Below are positions 44,792 through 53,059 of a DNA stretch of 64,000 nucleotides, piece by piece. The position numbers and the translations under genes were made by a program. Numbering within the stretch: the stretch's first letter is position 1; each line of letters opens with the position of its first letter. The stretch is from Modicisalibacter luteus DSM 23508. GTDB lineage: Bacteria > Pseudomonadota > Gammaproteobacteria > Pseudomonadales > Halomonadaceae. The stretch covers positions 1,602 through 65,601 of the forward strand of contig NZ_KB899991.1 in NCBI RefSeq assembly GCF_000378505.1, given 5' to 3'. The notes beneath the pieces were generated by a model. That model did no database searches. It was not told the DNA's origin and saw only the letters and a program-made list of their open reading frames with translations.

Positions 44792-45559
44792 CTAGGCGAT
44801 TTCGCAGCGGGTATGATGAGGTAGCAGCAACTCGACGGCGCGCTCCTGGTTACTGTTCAGACACTTCTGTACCAAGGCTACACCTCCTACAGCGATGCGA
44901 TGTTCGTCGCCTTCGGCAAAGGGGAGCCGCCGCGAGCAGGTCGGATAGAAGCGATAGTTCAAAAGGGGAGATATCGGAAAAATTCCGTGGTGGCGATCGG
45001 CGCTACCAACGAAACCGGCCTGCTGCATGGCGTGGTCGAGCGTCAGCAGATCATTGCCCACTCGATCGCAGTCGAAACCGGCATGGTGTACACGCGGCCC
45101 CATCACCGAGAGCCAGGCTGCGAGTGGGTGCGACTGTTTCAGATACTGATAAGTTGCCCAGTCGGGCATTGGCCAAGGTCGCCCTCGGCAGAATAGATTC
45201 TGGCCGCGGCAATCTTGAGGGTGGGCACGGTCAATGAGGCTCTCGAACCGTTGGCGCGCCAGGCGCGTCAGTGTGCTCGGCTGGAACTCGGCCAGTACCA
45301 GCCAGGCACTGTCATCGGGCGGCGCCAATAGCGTGACCAGCAGTCCCCGATCCGCCATGGCGTAGCTATCCATCCTGCGATAGCCGAAATGGTACAGCGC
45401 TGGACGCAGGTTCTCGGCACTGAATGGGCCATAATTGAGGGTCACCAGCACCAGATACTCGGTATGTGCCGTGATCGGTCCGAGCTGGGTGCCACCAAGC
45501 TCCGGGTGCAGATGTATGTAATCCAGCCAGAGCTGCTGCAGGAACTCTTCGCGTTGCAT
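44792..45559 (-). CDS. DUF1338-like protein (2-oxoadipate dioxygenase-type fold, tentative)
   Basis: A 255-residue protein. The opening WLDYIHLHPELGGTQL and YGPFSAENLRPALYHFGYRRMDSYAMADRGLLVTLL blocks resemble DUF1338/HglS proteins, with a helix then beta-alpha units. That family has iron-dependent 2-oxoadipate dioxygenase members. A metal site is not certain; candidate His residues are at HH in MGPRVHHAGFD and ADRHHG. AGGAGG is ten bases upstream of the ATG. It is convergent with the MFS gene. Family assignment is moderate. Confidence 0.5.
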   Translation of the reverse strand: MQREEFLQQLWLDYIHLHPELGGTQLGPITAHTEYLVLVTLNYGPFSAENLRPALYHFGYRRMDSYAMADRGLLVTLLAPPDDSAWLVLAEFQPSTLTRLARQRFESLIDRAHPQDCRGQNLFCRGRPWPMPDWATYQYLKQSHPLAAWLSVMGPRVHHAGFDCDRVGNDLLTLDHAMQQAGFVGSADRHHGIFPISPLLNYRFYPTCSRRLPFAEGDEHRIAVGGVALVQKCLNSNQERAVELLLPHHTRCEIA

Positions 45560-45711
45560 GTTGGTGGCCTCCTGGCGAGTGGCTTTGCTCCCTTCAAGCA
45601 GTATAGGCGTAGCTCATCGATGGGCATTCAACGCTAGAGGCGTAACAAAAAAAGCTCAGGAAAATTCCCAAGCTTAGTCATGAAGCTGTCGGGCCGAGTG
45701 GCTTGTACTAA

Positions 45712-45747
45712 CGAAGGCGCCGGTCCCTCTAGGGACCGGCGCCTTCG
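45712..45747. terminator. Long perfect hairpin after grxA
   Basis: CGAAGGCGCCGGTCCCT and AGGGACCGGCGCCTTCG form a 17-pair stem with a two-base loop. It is 35 bases past the grxA stop read leftward. There is no U-tract on either side, so it may be an mRNA 3'-end stabiliser rather than a strong terminator. Confidence 0.55.
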
Positions 45748-45782
45748 TATCTACAACTGTCGGCTCAAATCGATACGGGGTT

Positions 45783-46058
45783 TTAGCTTGCTGCCGACTC
45801 AGGCATCAGCGCATTGTCGCGTACGTACTGATCGAACTCTGTAAAGCCGCCGATATGCGTCTGGTCGACGAAAATCTGTGGTACGGTCTCGACCGGCTTG
45901 CCGATCGTTTTCTCCATGTCGGCTTTGGTGATGCCTTCTTCATGGATATCGATGTAACGATAGCTAAAGTCGTCGCGTGCTTCGCTCAGCTTCTCGGCAA
46001 GGTCCTTGGCACGAACGCAGAAAGGGCAGCCCGGGCGTCCAAAAATAACTGTCAGCAT
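45783..46058 (-). CDS. grxA: Glutaredoxin 1-type protein
   Basis: A 91-residue glutaredoxin with active-site CPFC (GRPGCPFCVRAKDLAEKL), TVPQIFVD (cis-Pro) and GGFTEFDQYV. The N-terminal VIFGRPGCP and KPVETVPQ blocks are closest to E. coli GrxA. It reduces ribonucleotide reductase and mixed disulfides with glutathione. AGGAGTC precedes the ATG. It is monocistronic and followed by a long hairpin. Confidence 0.9.
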   Translation of the reverse strand: MLTVIFGRPGCPFCVRAKDLAEKLSEARDDFSYRYIDIHEEGITKADMEKTIGKPVETVPQIFVDQTHIGGFTEFDQYVRDNALMPESAAS

Positions 46059-46204
46059 AATGACTCCTGAAGAATGAGCATTGATAACGAAAGACTGAAA
46101 AATTGACCCTATTGTTCCTTATCGCAATGCATAAGGCCAATAGAGTCTCCCTACTTCAATTATTATGCTGTCCTATCGAGAACCAGCTTGCTGACGACAA
46201 AGTG

Positions 46205-47026
46205 CTACTCATGGTGATAGCGCTCCTCATCGGCCCTGATTAGCAATTCTTTCATAGGCTTATAGATATCGGGGGCTGCCGCTAAAATATGCTCGCTATA
46301 GAGCTCTTCCGGCACGGTATCAGGTACTGGATAAAGATGGCCGGTGCGTGCACCCGCTTCGCGCGCGATCAGCAGGCCAGCGGCACTATCCCATGGTGAA
46401 ACGCTTTCGTAGTAGGCCTCCAAGCGACCACAGGCGACATTGCAAAGGTCCAGGGCGGCCGAGCCGCAGCGCCTTATGTCCTGGCAATGTTCAAGAACGG
46501 AAGTTAGACGCCGCACCAGCGGCGCACGACTCTCACGACGATAGGGGAAACCGGTGGCTACCAGGCTTCTTTCCAATGACGATGCCGTGCTGGCGCGAAT
46601 CTGACGGTCGTTAAGCCGGGCGCCTTCGCCACGTAGGGCGGTGAAGGTTTCTTCTAGAAATGGCGCATGAACCACACCGACATGCACCTTGCCATCCTGG
46701 GCCCAAGCAATGGAAACGGCCACATGAGGCAGGCCCTGAGCAAAGTTGACGGTACCATCGATGGGGTCGACGACCCACAAAGGTCCTTTGCGCTCCATGC
46801 TCTCCTTGTCGGGAGATAGTTCTTCGGTCAGCCTGGGCTCGCCCGGGAAGTGCCGCTCGAGCTGGTCAGCAATGAACTGGTCCACTGCCACGTCGGCATC
46901 GGTCACCAGCTCCGCGTTTTTCTTGTAGCGCCGATCGAAACGGCTCTGCAATCTAGCGTCCTGAATCATACGCCCTGCCTGCTCTGCGATATCGGTCGCA
47001 ATGGCAAGCCGTTCGGCATCCCTCAT
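46205..47026 (-). CDS. Inositol monophosphatase family protein
   Basis: A 273-residue Mg2+-dependent phosphatase. The metal and catalytic motifs are EELSPDKE (Glu-rich loop), WVVDPIDGTVNFAQGLPHVAVSIA and WDSAAGLLIAREAGA. The family includes inositol-1-phosphatase (SuhB), 3'(2'),5'-bisphosphate nucleotidase and fructose-1,6-bisphosphatase-like enzymes. It differs from SuhB in length and context. Start ATG 47026 has AGGAG six bases upstream. Cytoplasmic, single-gene unit. Confidence 0.88.
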   Translation of the reverse strand: MRDAERLAIATDIAEQAGRMIQDARLQSRFDRRYKKNAELVTDADVAVDQFIADQLERHFPGEPRLTEELSPDKESMERKGPLWVVDPIDGTVNFAQGLPHVAVSIAWAQDGKVHVGVVHAPFLEETFTALRGEGARLNDRQIRASTASSLERSLVATGFPYRRESRAPLVRRLTSVLEHCQDIRRCGSAALDLCNVACGRLEAYYESVSPWDSAAGLLIAREAGARTGHLYPVPDTVPEELYSEHILAAAPDIYKPMKELLIRADEERYHHE

Positions 47027-47537
47027 CGTGGTCTCCTGAGAAAGGAACGTTAGGCTCACCAGTCTAGCATTCCTGTTTGATGCGGTGCGGCAACCTTGTT
47101 ACTGCTTAGCTCTATAATGCAAGCAGCGTACAGGCGGGACAGGGGTAATACAGGCGGCACCCGAAGAGTGGAACCCAGCGCTGGCCATGGATGCATTATG
47201 CTTTCAGCGATGGGGGATGGCCTGATTGGTGTTCTGGTCACGTCTGTTGCATTGTCACTGTTGATGCTATCGGCCCGCGTCGGAAATTCAGAAGACGGTG
47301 CCACGGTAAGCGCCGATCGTCGAATCGTCACCTTACACAGCGGACAGTACGCTTTAATCCCGGTGCCCCTCGATGCAGAAAGAGCGCGCCTGAGGTGTTG
47401 CGAATCGATTGATGACATGTAGGCCGGACGAGGCCAGTCGGCTGGCCCAGCAAGCCATGCAGGGGTAATGTCATTTGACGAAGGCCCAGCCAAGAATGAC
47501 CGGCAATAGATTCCAGATTTCTCAAGGAGCAGACGAT
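47027..47537. other. Intergenic region between the phosphatase and 3-hydroxybutyrate dehydrogenase genes
   Basis: About 510 bases. A consensus -10 (TATAAT at 47113-47118) is present on the plus strand without an evident -35 at normal spacing. Small frames with one hydrophobic stretch (near 47198-47422) lack ribosome sites and family resemblance, so I do not call them. The 3-hydroxybutyrate dehydrogenase promoter is likely in the right third. Confidence 0.4.
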
Positions 47538-48314
47538 ATGAGTGCGAACCCCAGCCCCGGATCTCCACGTGTCGCACTGGTTACCGGCACGTCGAGTGGT
47601 ATCGGCGCAGCAGTGGTCAAGACGCTATGCGACTTGGGACATCAAGTGCTCGCCGTTGACTTTAATCCGGCGGGGGAAACCGTGGCCGAAGCGTCCGGGG
47701 CAGCGTTCTTTCAAGCCGACCTGACTGATGCCGAGGCGTGCCGGGCGGCAGTCGGCGATGCTGTCAAACGCTTCGGCCATGTCGATATTCTGGTTAACAA
47801 CGCGGGTATCCAGCATGTCGAAAGTATCGAGTCCTTTCCGGAAGCCAAGTGGCGGCAGATCATCGACCTGATGCTCACTGCTCCCTTCTTGCTGACCCAG
47901 GCGGCGTGGCCCTACATGCGCGAAGGGCAATGGGGGCGCATCATCAATATCGCTTCGGTACATGCGCAGGTGGCCTCACCTGGCAAGGCGGCTTACATCA
48001 GCGCCAAGCATGGCTTGATTGGCCTGACCAAGACGGCCGCATTGGAAGGCGGGGAGCATGGAATAACCGCGAATGCGCTATGCCCGGCCTATGTCCGCAC
48101 GCCATTGGTCGATAACCAGATTGCCGATCAGGCACGCATGCACGGCATGGGTGAGCAGGAGGTTATCGAGAAGGTCATGCTCAAGAATGCTGCGGTCAAG
48201 CGCTTGATCGATCCTTCCGAAGTGGCCTCACTGGTAGCCTATCTGGCATCGGACCAGGCGGGAGCCGTGACGGGGTCCAGCTGGAACATCGATCTGGGCT
48301 GGACCGCGCAATGA
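47538..48314 (+). CDS. D-3-hydroxybutyrate dehydrogenase
   Basis: A 258-residue short-chain dehydrogenase: TGTSSGIGAAVV (Rossmann glycines), NNAGIQHVESIESFPEAKW and the catalytic SVHAQVASPGKAAYISAKHG (Ser, Tyr-x3-Lys), plus NALCPAYVRTPLVDNQIADQA, which is the mark of 3-hydroxybutyrate dehydrogenases. It oxidises D-3-hydroxybutyrate to acetoacetate with NAD+. AAGGAG is eight bases ahead of the ATG. It ends seven bases from the convergent RegA-type gene. Works with the acetoacetate-CoA ligase in polyhydroxybutyrate turnover. Confidence 0.93.
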   Translation: MSANPSPGSPRVALVTGTSSGIGAAVVKTLCDLGHQVLAVDFNPAGETVAEASGAAFFQADLTDAEACRAAVGDAVKRFGHVDILVNNAGIQHVESIESFPEAKWRQIIDLMLTAPFLLTQAAWPYMREGQWGRIINIASVHAQVASPGKAAYISAKHGLIGLTKTAALEGGEHGITANALCPAYVRTPLVDNQIADQARMHGMGEQEVIEKVMLKNAAVKRLIDPSEVASLVAYLASDQAGAVTGSSWNIDLGWTAQ

Positions 48315-48321
48315 GGTTCCG

Positions 48322-48858
48322 CTAGCGACGGACCGGACGCTTTTGGAGCTTGCGCTGGAGCGTCCGGCGATGCATGCCCAGCGCACGAGCGGTGGCCGAG
48401 ATGTTGCCGTCGTGTTCCTGCAGGACTTTCTGTATATGCTCCCAGGTGACCCGGTTGATTGACGGAGGAGTATCGGCGATGTCGATGTCCGGGTCGCCGC
48501 TATCCCGGTCGAAGGCAGTGACGATTTCATCAGCGTCGACTGGCTTGCATAAATAATTGACGGCGCCCAACTTCATGGCTTCCACCGCCGTGGCGATACT
48601 CGAATAGCCGGTCAGGACGACGACACGGCAGTCAGGGGCGGCGGCCAGCAGTTCCGGCAACAGTTTCAGGCCCGATGAATACTCTAGTTTGAGGTCCAGC
48701 GTAGCCATATCCGGCGGAGCCTGACGTACCAGAGCCATGGCTGCCTCTGCGTCGTGGGCGACACTGACCTCATAACCACGACGTGTGAGCGCGCGCTGCA
48801 TGACGTGGCAGAACATTTCGTCGTCATCGACGATGAGAAGGCGTTCGTTGTGATCCAT
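48322..48858 (-). CDS. RegA/ActR/PrrA-type response regulator
   Basis: A 178-residue two-component response regulator. The receiver has LLIVDDDEMFCHVM (acidic pair), the phosphoacceptor Asp in ATLDLKLEYSSG, the Thr in VLTGYSSIATAV and Lys in YLCKPVDAD. The C-terminal Fis-type HTH is GNISATARALGMHRRTLQRKLQKRP. The start at 48858 is preferred because AGAGG is six bases upstream. It is the partner of the kinase encoded 34 bases upstream. In related bacteria it controls genes for respiration and redox balance. Confidence 0.93.
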   Translation of the reverse strand: MDHNERLLIVDDDEMFCHVMQRALTRRGYEVSVAHDAEAAMALVRQAPPDMATLDLKLEYSSGLKLLPELLAAAPDCRVVVLTGYSSIATAVEAMKLGAVNYLCKPVDADEIVTAFDRDSGDPDIDIADTPPSINRVTWEHIQKVLQEHDGNISATARALGMHRRTLQRKLQKRPVRR

Positions 48859-48892
48859 GATCATCCTCTTTTCGCGCTGCATGCCCGCTTGG

Positions 48893-50170
48893 CTATAGCG
48901 CTTGTCCTGGCGCGGCGCGGGGCAGCTTCACCTCGGTCAGTGTGCCGCCTTCTTCATGATTGTAAAGGCTGACGCCTCCACCGAATCGGTTGATGGTGGC
49001 ATGGGTCAGGAAGAGGCCGATCCCCATGCCCTTGCTCTTGGTCGATACGAAGGTATCGCCAAGCTGGTCGGCAATGGACATGGCGACTCCTGGGCCATGG
49101 TCGCGAATGTCGATGACCACCTCGTCACTTTTCCAGTCGAGACAGATGAGGATGTCCTCGGGGTTGGCATCGGCAGCGTTGTTGAGCAGGTTCATCAGAG
49201 CCTGTTCCAAGGTGGTATCTACGGCTAGCCAGGGGGTGCCGCGCTTGCCGAGTACCTCGATGGCATGGGTCACGTCTGGCCTGAGCACAAGCCAACGCTG
49301 AACGACCTGCTCGAGCCACTCCTGGGCGGAGCGAATCTCGGGTTCGGCGAGGCGGCGGCGGTCGGCATTGGCAACTAGATGCTGAAGGCGGGACTTGCAA
49401 GTATCGACCTGTTGACGAAGCAGGTCGATGTCCGCTTCAAGGGTAGGGCTACCCGCAACATCCTGACGCATTTCCTTGAGCAGCACCGCCATGGTCGAAA
49501 GCGGGGTCCCCAACTCATGAGCAGTACCTGCCGCCTGGGTTGCCACGGCCAGGACCTGTTCGTTGCGCAGTGCCGCTTCACGAGTACGTGAGAGGGTCAT
49601 GTCACGGCGGCGCAGGGCATGTGCCATCTTGTAGATGAAGAATGTGACCAGGCCGGCAGATAGACCGAAATTGATCCACATGCCGAGTACGTGCAGGCTG
49701 ATACCAGGGCCGACCAGCCCGTGGCTGAGTTGCGGGACCGGCTGATAAAAGAGCATCAGAAAGGTATAGCCGGCCATGGCGGCGCTGGCGACAATCCAGG
49801 CGTAAAGCCAAGGCAAGGTAGCGGCGGCGATGGTCACCGGAACCAGATAATAGGTAATGAACGGATTGGTTGAGCCGCCGGTATAATAGAAGAGCAAGGT
49901 CAGGCCGGCAATATCGGCCATCAGGTGCAGCAAATATTCAGTGTCGGTAACCGCACGTGGCCGGCCCAGTCGCCACCAGGTCGCGATGTTGATCAGCCCC
50001 ATGGCGATGATCACGCTGATGACCGGAATCACCCGCAACTGGAAGCCGAGCACTTCAATCCCGAAGATAATCGCACCGAGATAACCCGTCCAGGTGATGC
50101 CTCGGACGAACGTCAGGCGAACCAGGTTCCGATTGGGAGTAGACAGCGGCAGAGGTAGCGGCTGATGCAT
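48893..50170 (-). CDS. RegB/PrrB-type redox-sensing histidine kinase
   Basis: A 425-residue sensor kinase with about six N-terminal membrane helices. The quinone-sensing loop GGSTNPF lies between helices 3 and 4. The H-box is AAGTAHELGTPLSTMAVL, with N-box LMNLLNNAADAN, G1 DHGPGV and G2 GMGIGLFLTHATI. RegB senses the ubiquinone pool and phosphorylates RegA. The cysteine of the classical RegB H-box region is not obvious here. Start at MHQPLP with GGAG upstream is used; longer frames lack support. Operon with the regulator. Confidence 0.92.
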   Translation of the reverse strand: MHQPLPLPLSTPNRNLVRLTFVRGITWTGYLGAIIFGIEVLGFQLRVIPVISVIIAMGLINIATWWRLGRPRAVTDTEYLLHLMADIAGLTLLFYYTGGSTNPFITYYLVPVTIAAATLPWLYAWIVASAAMAGYTFLMLFYQPVPQLSHGLVGPGISLHVLGMWINFGLSAGLVTFFIYKMAHALRRRDMTLSRTREAALRNEQVLAVATQAAGTAHELGTPLSTMAVLLKEMRQDVAGSPTLEADIDLLRQQVDTCKSRLQHLVANADRRRLAEPEIRSAQEWLEQVVQRWLVLRPDVTHAIEVLGKRGTPWLAVDTTLEQALMNLLNNAADANPEDILICLDWKSDEVVIDIRDHGPGVAMSIADQLGDTFVSTKSKGMGIGLFLTHATINRFGGGVSLYNHEEGGTLTEVKLPRAAPGQAL

Positions 50171-50389
50171 GTTGGCTCCGGCTGGATGGCTGGCGCCATG
50201 ATAACGCATCTGTTGCTTGTTTGGTCTTGAGCCAGACTGGGCCCGTGACCTGTTACCCTCCTGGTCTCCGCCCTTTATGCCGCTCATGAAACCGGAGCGG
50301 CATTATGTTCTCCATCGTTCTGGATCCTTGATTGGAGAAGTGACCTGGGCACAGGCTTTTTTCTCGCCAAGTCGGGGTCAAGGCATCAT

Positions 50390-50899
50390 CTACAGGGAGC
50401 CTCTGCGTGTTCTCCAGAGCGTAAACGGTTCGAGGGCCTGGTTGGTGGCGTACTTGCGCACCTCCATCGGCCACCGATCGGGTAAGCCTGCCAGCCTCTG
50501 GTATGAACCTCGGTAATCGAAACCCGCCTTGGCGGCATCGTCCCGGTCGACCGCGTAGATCACCTCACCGATGCCCGCAAACAGGGCACTCAAATAACAC
50601 ATGGCACAGGGCTCACCCGATGCCAGGAGCGTCGTTCCATATAGATGGACTGAGCCAGCATTACGGCACGCGTCTCGTATGGCTTCGACCTCAGCATGTG
50701 CGGTCGGATCATGCTGCTCTCGAACGCGATTAACGCCGCGCCCAAGAACTGTCCCGTTGGCATCCGCTACAAACGCCGCGAAGGGAATGCCGCCGCCGCG
50801 AACATGTTCCGTAGAGTAGGCGACAACATCTTCCATGAGCTGCGTGATACGGGTAGGAGAAGTAGAGGACACTGGAGTCTCCCGACGGGCTGGGTTCAT
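50390..50899 (-). CDS. Nucleoside deaminase (cytidine/deoxycytidylate deaminase family)
   Basis: A 169-residue zinc deaminase. The zinc and proton-shuttle motif is TAHAEVEAIRDAC with SGEPCAMCYLSALF: His-Ala-Glu then Pro-Cys-x2-Cys. The layout and C-terminal part (YQRLAGLPDRWPMEVRK) resemble guanine deaminase or tRNA-adenosine-like members. The start has only a weak ribosome site. It is the last of four same-strand genes below the FrnE gene, though 51 bases from its neighbour. Confidence 0.86.
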   Translation of the reverse strand: MNPARRETPVSSTSPTRITQLMEDVVAYSTEHVRGGGIPFAAFVADANGTVLGRGVNRVREQHDPTAHAEVEAIRDACRNAGSVHLYGTTLLASGEPCAMCYLSALFAGIGEVIYAVDRDDAAKAGFDYRGSYQRLAGLPDRWPMEVRKYATNQALEPFTLWRTRRGSL

Positions 50900-50953
50900 C
50901 AATTAAGGAGAGGGGAGGATAGATGGTCTTTTCTCCCCCCATGTGGTCGCCGT

Positions 50954-51346
50954 TCAGGGTGCAACGAGTCCGGTTTCGTCAGCTTGTAGCTTGTCGCTGC
51001 TAGCGAGCTTCAACCAGATGACGCCCGCAATGATCACAGCCAGCCAGAACGCTTGCGCCAGCGTGAGCGATTGGTCTAGAAACATGCTGCCAAACACAGC
51101 CGACCCTACGGCGCCGATGCCAGCCCAGACCGCATAGCCAATCCCGACATCAATCGTCTTTAAGGCAACGCTCAGGGCATACAGGGTAAGCAGGAAGAAC
51201 ACGACGGCCGAGACTGACCAATTAAGCACTGTGAACGCTTGGCTACCGGCGACGCTGAGCGCATAGGCTATTTCGAAGGTGCCGGCGAGTAACAGCATGA
51301 TCCATGCTCGCCCGGTGCTAGCTTGATTGTTGGATATAGTAGTCAT
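50954..51346 (-). CDS. SMR-family transporter subunit (longer partner)
   Basis: A 130-residue, four-helix small multidrug resistance protein with an 18-residue N-terminal extension and a C-terminal tail. The membrane Glu of helix 1 is in WIMLLLAGTFEIAYALSVAG; the GIGYAVWAGIGAVGSAVFG stretch is helix 3. AAAGGA is upstream. The neighbouring SMR gene (107 residues) suggests a paired heterodimer such as EbrAB or MdtIJ. Substrate unknown; exporters of cations, guanidinium or polyamines are possible. Confidence 0.88.
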   Translation of the reverse strand: MTTISNNQASTGRAWIMLLLAGTFEIAYALSVAGSQAFTVLNWSVSAVVFFLLTLYALSVALKTIDVGIGYAVWAGIGAVGSAVFGSMFLDQSLTLAQAFWLAVIIAGVIWLKLASSDKLQADETGLVAP

Positions 51347-51396
51347 GTCGAATCCTTTCAAGATGGTTGATGGTGCAATTCAGTCCTACTGCGTTC

Positions 51397-51720
51397 TTAC
51401 GCTGCGCCACTGAGCCGAAGTCCGATGACGCCGCCGATAACCAGAGCAATGCCGGACAGCTTTTTCGCGTTGAGTCGTTCTTTGAAGAATACCGCCCCAA
51501 GCATGACGATCCCGACGCCGGCAACGGAGGTCCAGATGGAGTAGCCGACGCCCACGTCAAACTCGAGAAGAGCGAGGCTCAGGAAAAAGGTGGCAATCGC
51601 GCCGCTGACAAGAGTGGCGATTGTCCACCAAAGGCGGGTGAAACCCTGTGCGTTACCTGCCGAGAATGCGACGGCAATTTCGAACAACACGGCAATACCA
51701 AGATATAGCCAGCTGGTCAT
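51397..51720 (-). CDS. SMR-family transporter subunit (shorter partner)
   Basis: A 107-residue, four-helix SMR protein: helix-1 Glu in YLGIAVLFEIAVAFSAGNAQ, then GVGYSIWTSVAGVGIVMLGAVFFKERL. It is 50 bases upstream of the partner gene and 21 bases below the FrnE gene, so the three share a transcript. Both SMR copies keep the essential glutamate. Pairing suggests antiparallel heterodimer assembly, which is inference. Confidence 0.88.
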   Translation of the reverse strand: MTSWLYLGIAVLFEIAVAFSAGNAQGFTRLWWTIATLVSGAIATFFLSLALLEFDVGVGYSIWTSVAGVGIVMLGAVFFKERLNAKKLSGIALVIGGVIGLRLSGAA

Positions 51721-51741
51721 GAATCATCTCCTCTCATCAGT

Positions 51742-52419
51742 TTACGGGCGGTCAGATATGTCGAGCAGGGTCTTGCGTGGACTGTCATTCGGCGCGTTGG
51801 CTTTTGCGGTCTTCTGATGGCCGGTTGTGCTCATGGCCTGATCGATGGCGCGCCGCAGTTCCCCTGACGATGGAACGCCTCGAAAGATCTGCTTGCCTAC
51901 CACGATGGTGGGGACGGATGTGATTGCCATATCTTCGCGGGCATGACGTAGCGCCTCGCGATGCCGCTCCCGGTAGGTGCCCTTGGCCAAAGCGTTGAGC
52001 ACGGCCTCGCGCTCAAGGCCTATGTCAACCCCGAGATCGGCAAGGACAATGGGATCGTCGAGATCCCTCTCTTCAAGGAAAAACGCTTTCAGGGCGCGCA
52101 TCGAGAATGAATGGCCTAACCCTTGCTCATCGGCCATTGCGAAAACCTCAAAAGCTCTGTCGGTTCGGGGCTGCGGCGATATGGCCGGCAACTTGATAGG
52201 AACGCTTAGCCGCTCGGCCATGGGGTAGACAGAGTGTTTCCAGACCTGTGGGAGGTAAGGATCTTCAACGCGTAGCGTAGGGACCGGAGCAGGGCGGAGT
52301 TCAAAGGGTCGCCAGCGAAGCTCGACATTTTGCCCTTTGGTGATCTTTTCAATGACTTTCTCAGCTAATAAGCAGTACGGGCAAACATAATCGCTGTAAA
52401 TCTCTATAGGCAGGCTCAT
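51742..52419 (-). CDS. DsbA-family oxidoreductase (FrnE-like)
   Basis: A 225-residue cytoplasmic thioredoxin-fold protein with the CPYC active site (DYVCPYCLLAEKVIEK), helical insertion, and cis-Pro loop TSVPTIVVGKQIFRGVPS. This is the FrnE/DsbA family (no signal peptide). It acts on disulfides or isomerisation, and in some bacteria contributes to oxidative stress resistance. AAGGAG precedes the ATG by nine bases. The promoter side faces the MarR gene, with a perfect 16-base palindrome 14 bases ahead of its start. Confidence 0.9.
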   Translation of the reverse strand: MSLPIEIYSDYVCPYCLLAEKVIEKITKGQNVELRWRPFELRPAPVPTLRVEDPYLPQVWKHSVYPMAERLSVPIKLPAISPQPRTDRAFEVFAMADEQGLGHSFSMRALKAFFLEERDLDDPIVLADLGVDIGLEREAVLNALAKGTYRERHREALRHAREDMAITSVPTIVVGKQIFRGVPSSGELRRAIDQAMSTTGHQKTAKANAPNDSPRKTLLDISDRP

Positions 52420-52432
52420 GTGCTTTTACTCC

Positions 52433-52448
52433 TTGCATGTACATGCAA
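52433..52448. promoter_or_regulatory. Perfect palindrome, probable MarR operator
   Basis: TTGCATGTACATGCAA is a 16-base perfect palindrome between the FrnE start (52419) and the MarR gene. It fits the inverted-repeat form bound by MarR dimers. A binding event here would block the FrnE-SMR transcript. Confidence 0.65.
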
Positions 52449-52482
52449 ACAATAGGACGAGAAGGAGCGGTTGTCAATATGC

Positions 52483-52494
52483 TTGCGCATGCAA
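52483..52494. promoter_or_regulatory. Second TTGC-N4-GCAA site
   Basis: TTGCGCATGCAA shares the TTGC/GCAA arms of the site 50 bases to the left. A partial TGCATGC motif also occurs near 52600, just ahead of the marR start. Repeated half-sites support autorepression. Confidence 0.5.
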
Positions 52495-52627
52495 GAAAAT
52501 GCGACTCTTGTCTTTTGAGAAAGATAAGAAGCGCTAGCACTTTTGGGGGTTTGGGGAGACTAACGAGGCTGGTAACTTGGCCAAGGCCAACGTATTTTAT
52601 GCATGCACAAGCATTTGGAGAGCTTCA

Positions 52628-53059
52628 ATGTCATCATTGGCGAACGTATGGCAGCGGTTGACTTCGGTCGTTGATCGAGTTGAGGGTCAGGTTGGGAAGG
52701 CGCTCCAGCGCGAACATGGTATTAGCCTGTCACAGTACCGAGCACTGCAATTTCTTGCTAATGCAGCGGAGTCCGAACTTCGCATGCAGGAATTGGCTAG
52801 CCTCCTAGGGTTGAATCAAAGCTCCGTGACACGCCTTGTCGAGCGATTGGAGCGGGAGGGTTGTACAGCTCGGGATGCTTGTCCCAAGGATAAACGTGGC
52901 GTCTATACCGTACTGACCGAAACAGGCCGGCAGCGCTACTTAGAGGCCAAACGCGACTATGAAGCGATACTCGAGATGGCCCTTGATGATGTCGCATCGA
53001 CCCCGGGAAACCAGACACTCATCGCCTGTCTACGCAGGCTCGGGCAAGAACAGGCCTAG
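52628..53059 (+). CDS. MarR family transcriptional regulator
   Basis: A 143-residue MarR protein with winged helix (residues about 50-105): AESELRMQELASLLGLNQSSVTRLVERLEREGCTARDACPKDKRGVYTVLTETGR. GGAG is eight bases ahead of the ATG. Divergent from the FrnE-SMR-SMR(-deaminase) genes, with palindromes in the shared promoter region, so it likely represses that set and itself and is released by the exported or oxidising compound. Confidence 0.92.
   Translation: MSSLANVWQRLTSVVDRVEGQVGKALQREHGISLSQYRALQFLANAAESELRMQELASLLGLNQSSVTRLVERLEREGCTARDACPKDKRGVYTVLTETGRQRYLEAKRDYEAILEMALDDVASTPGNQTLIACLRRLGQEQA

Noticed and set aside
47056-47577. A 173-codon minus-strand frame and smaller plus-strand frames before the 3-hydroxybutyrate dehydrogenase gene
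   Set aside because: Compositionally like non-coding sequence, no ribosome sites, no recognised domain, and it would overlap the dehydrogenase start.
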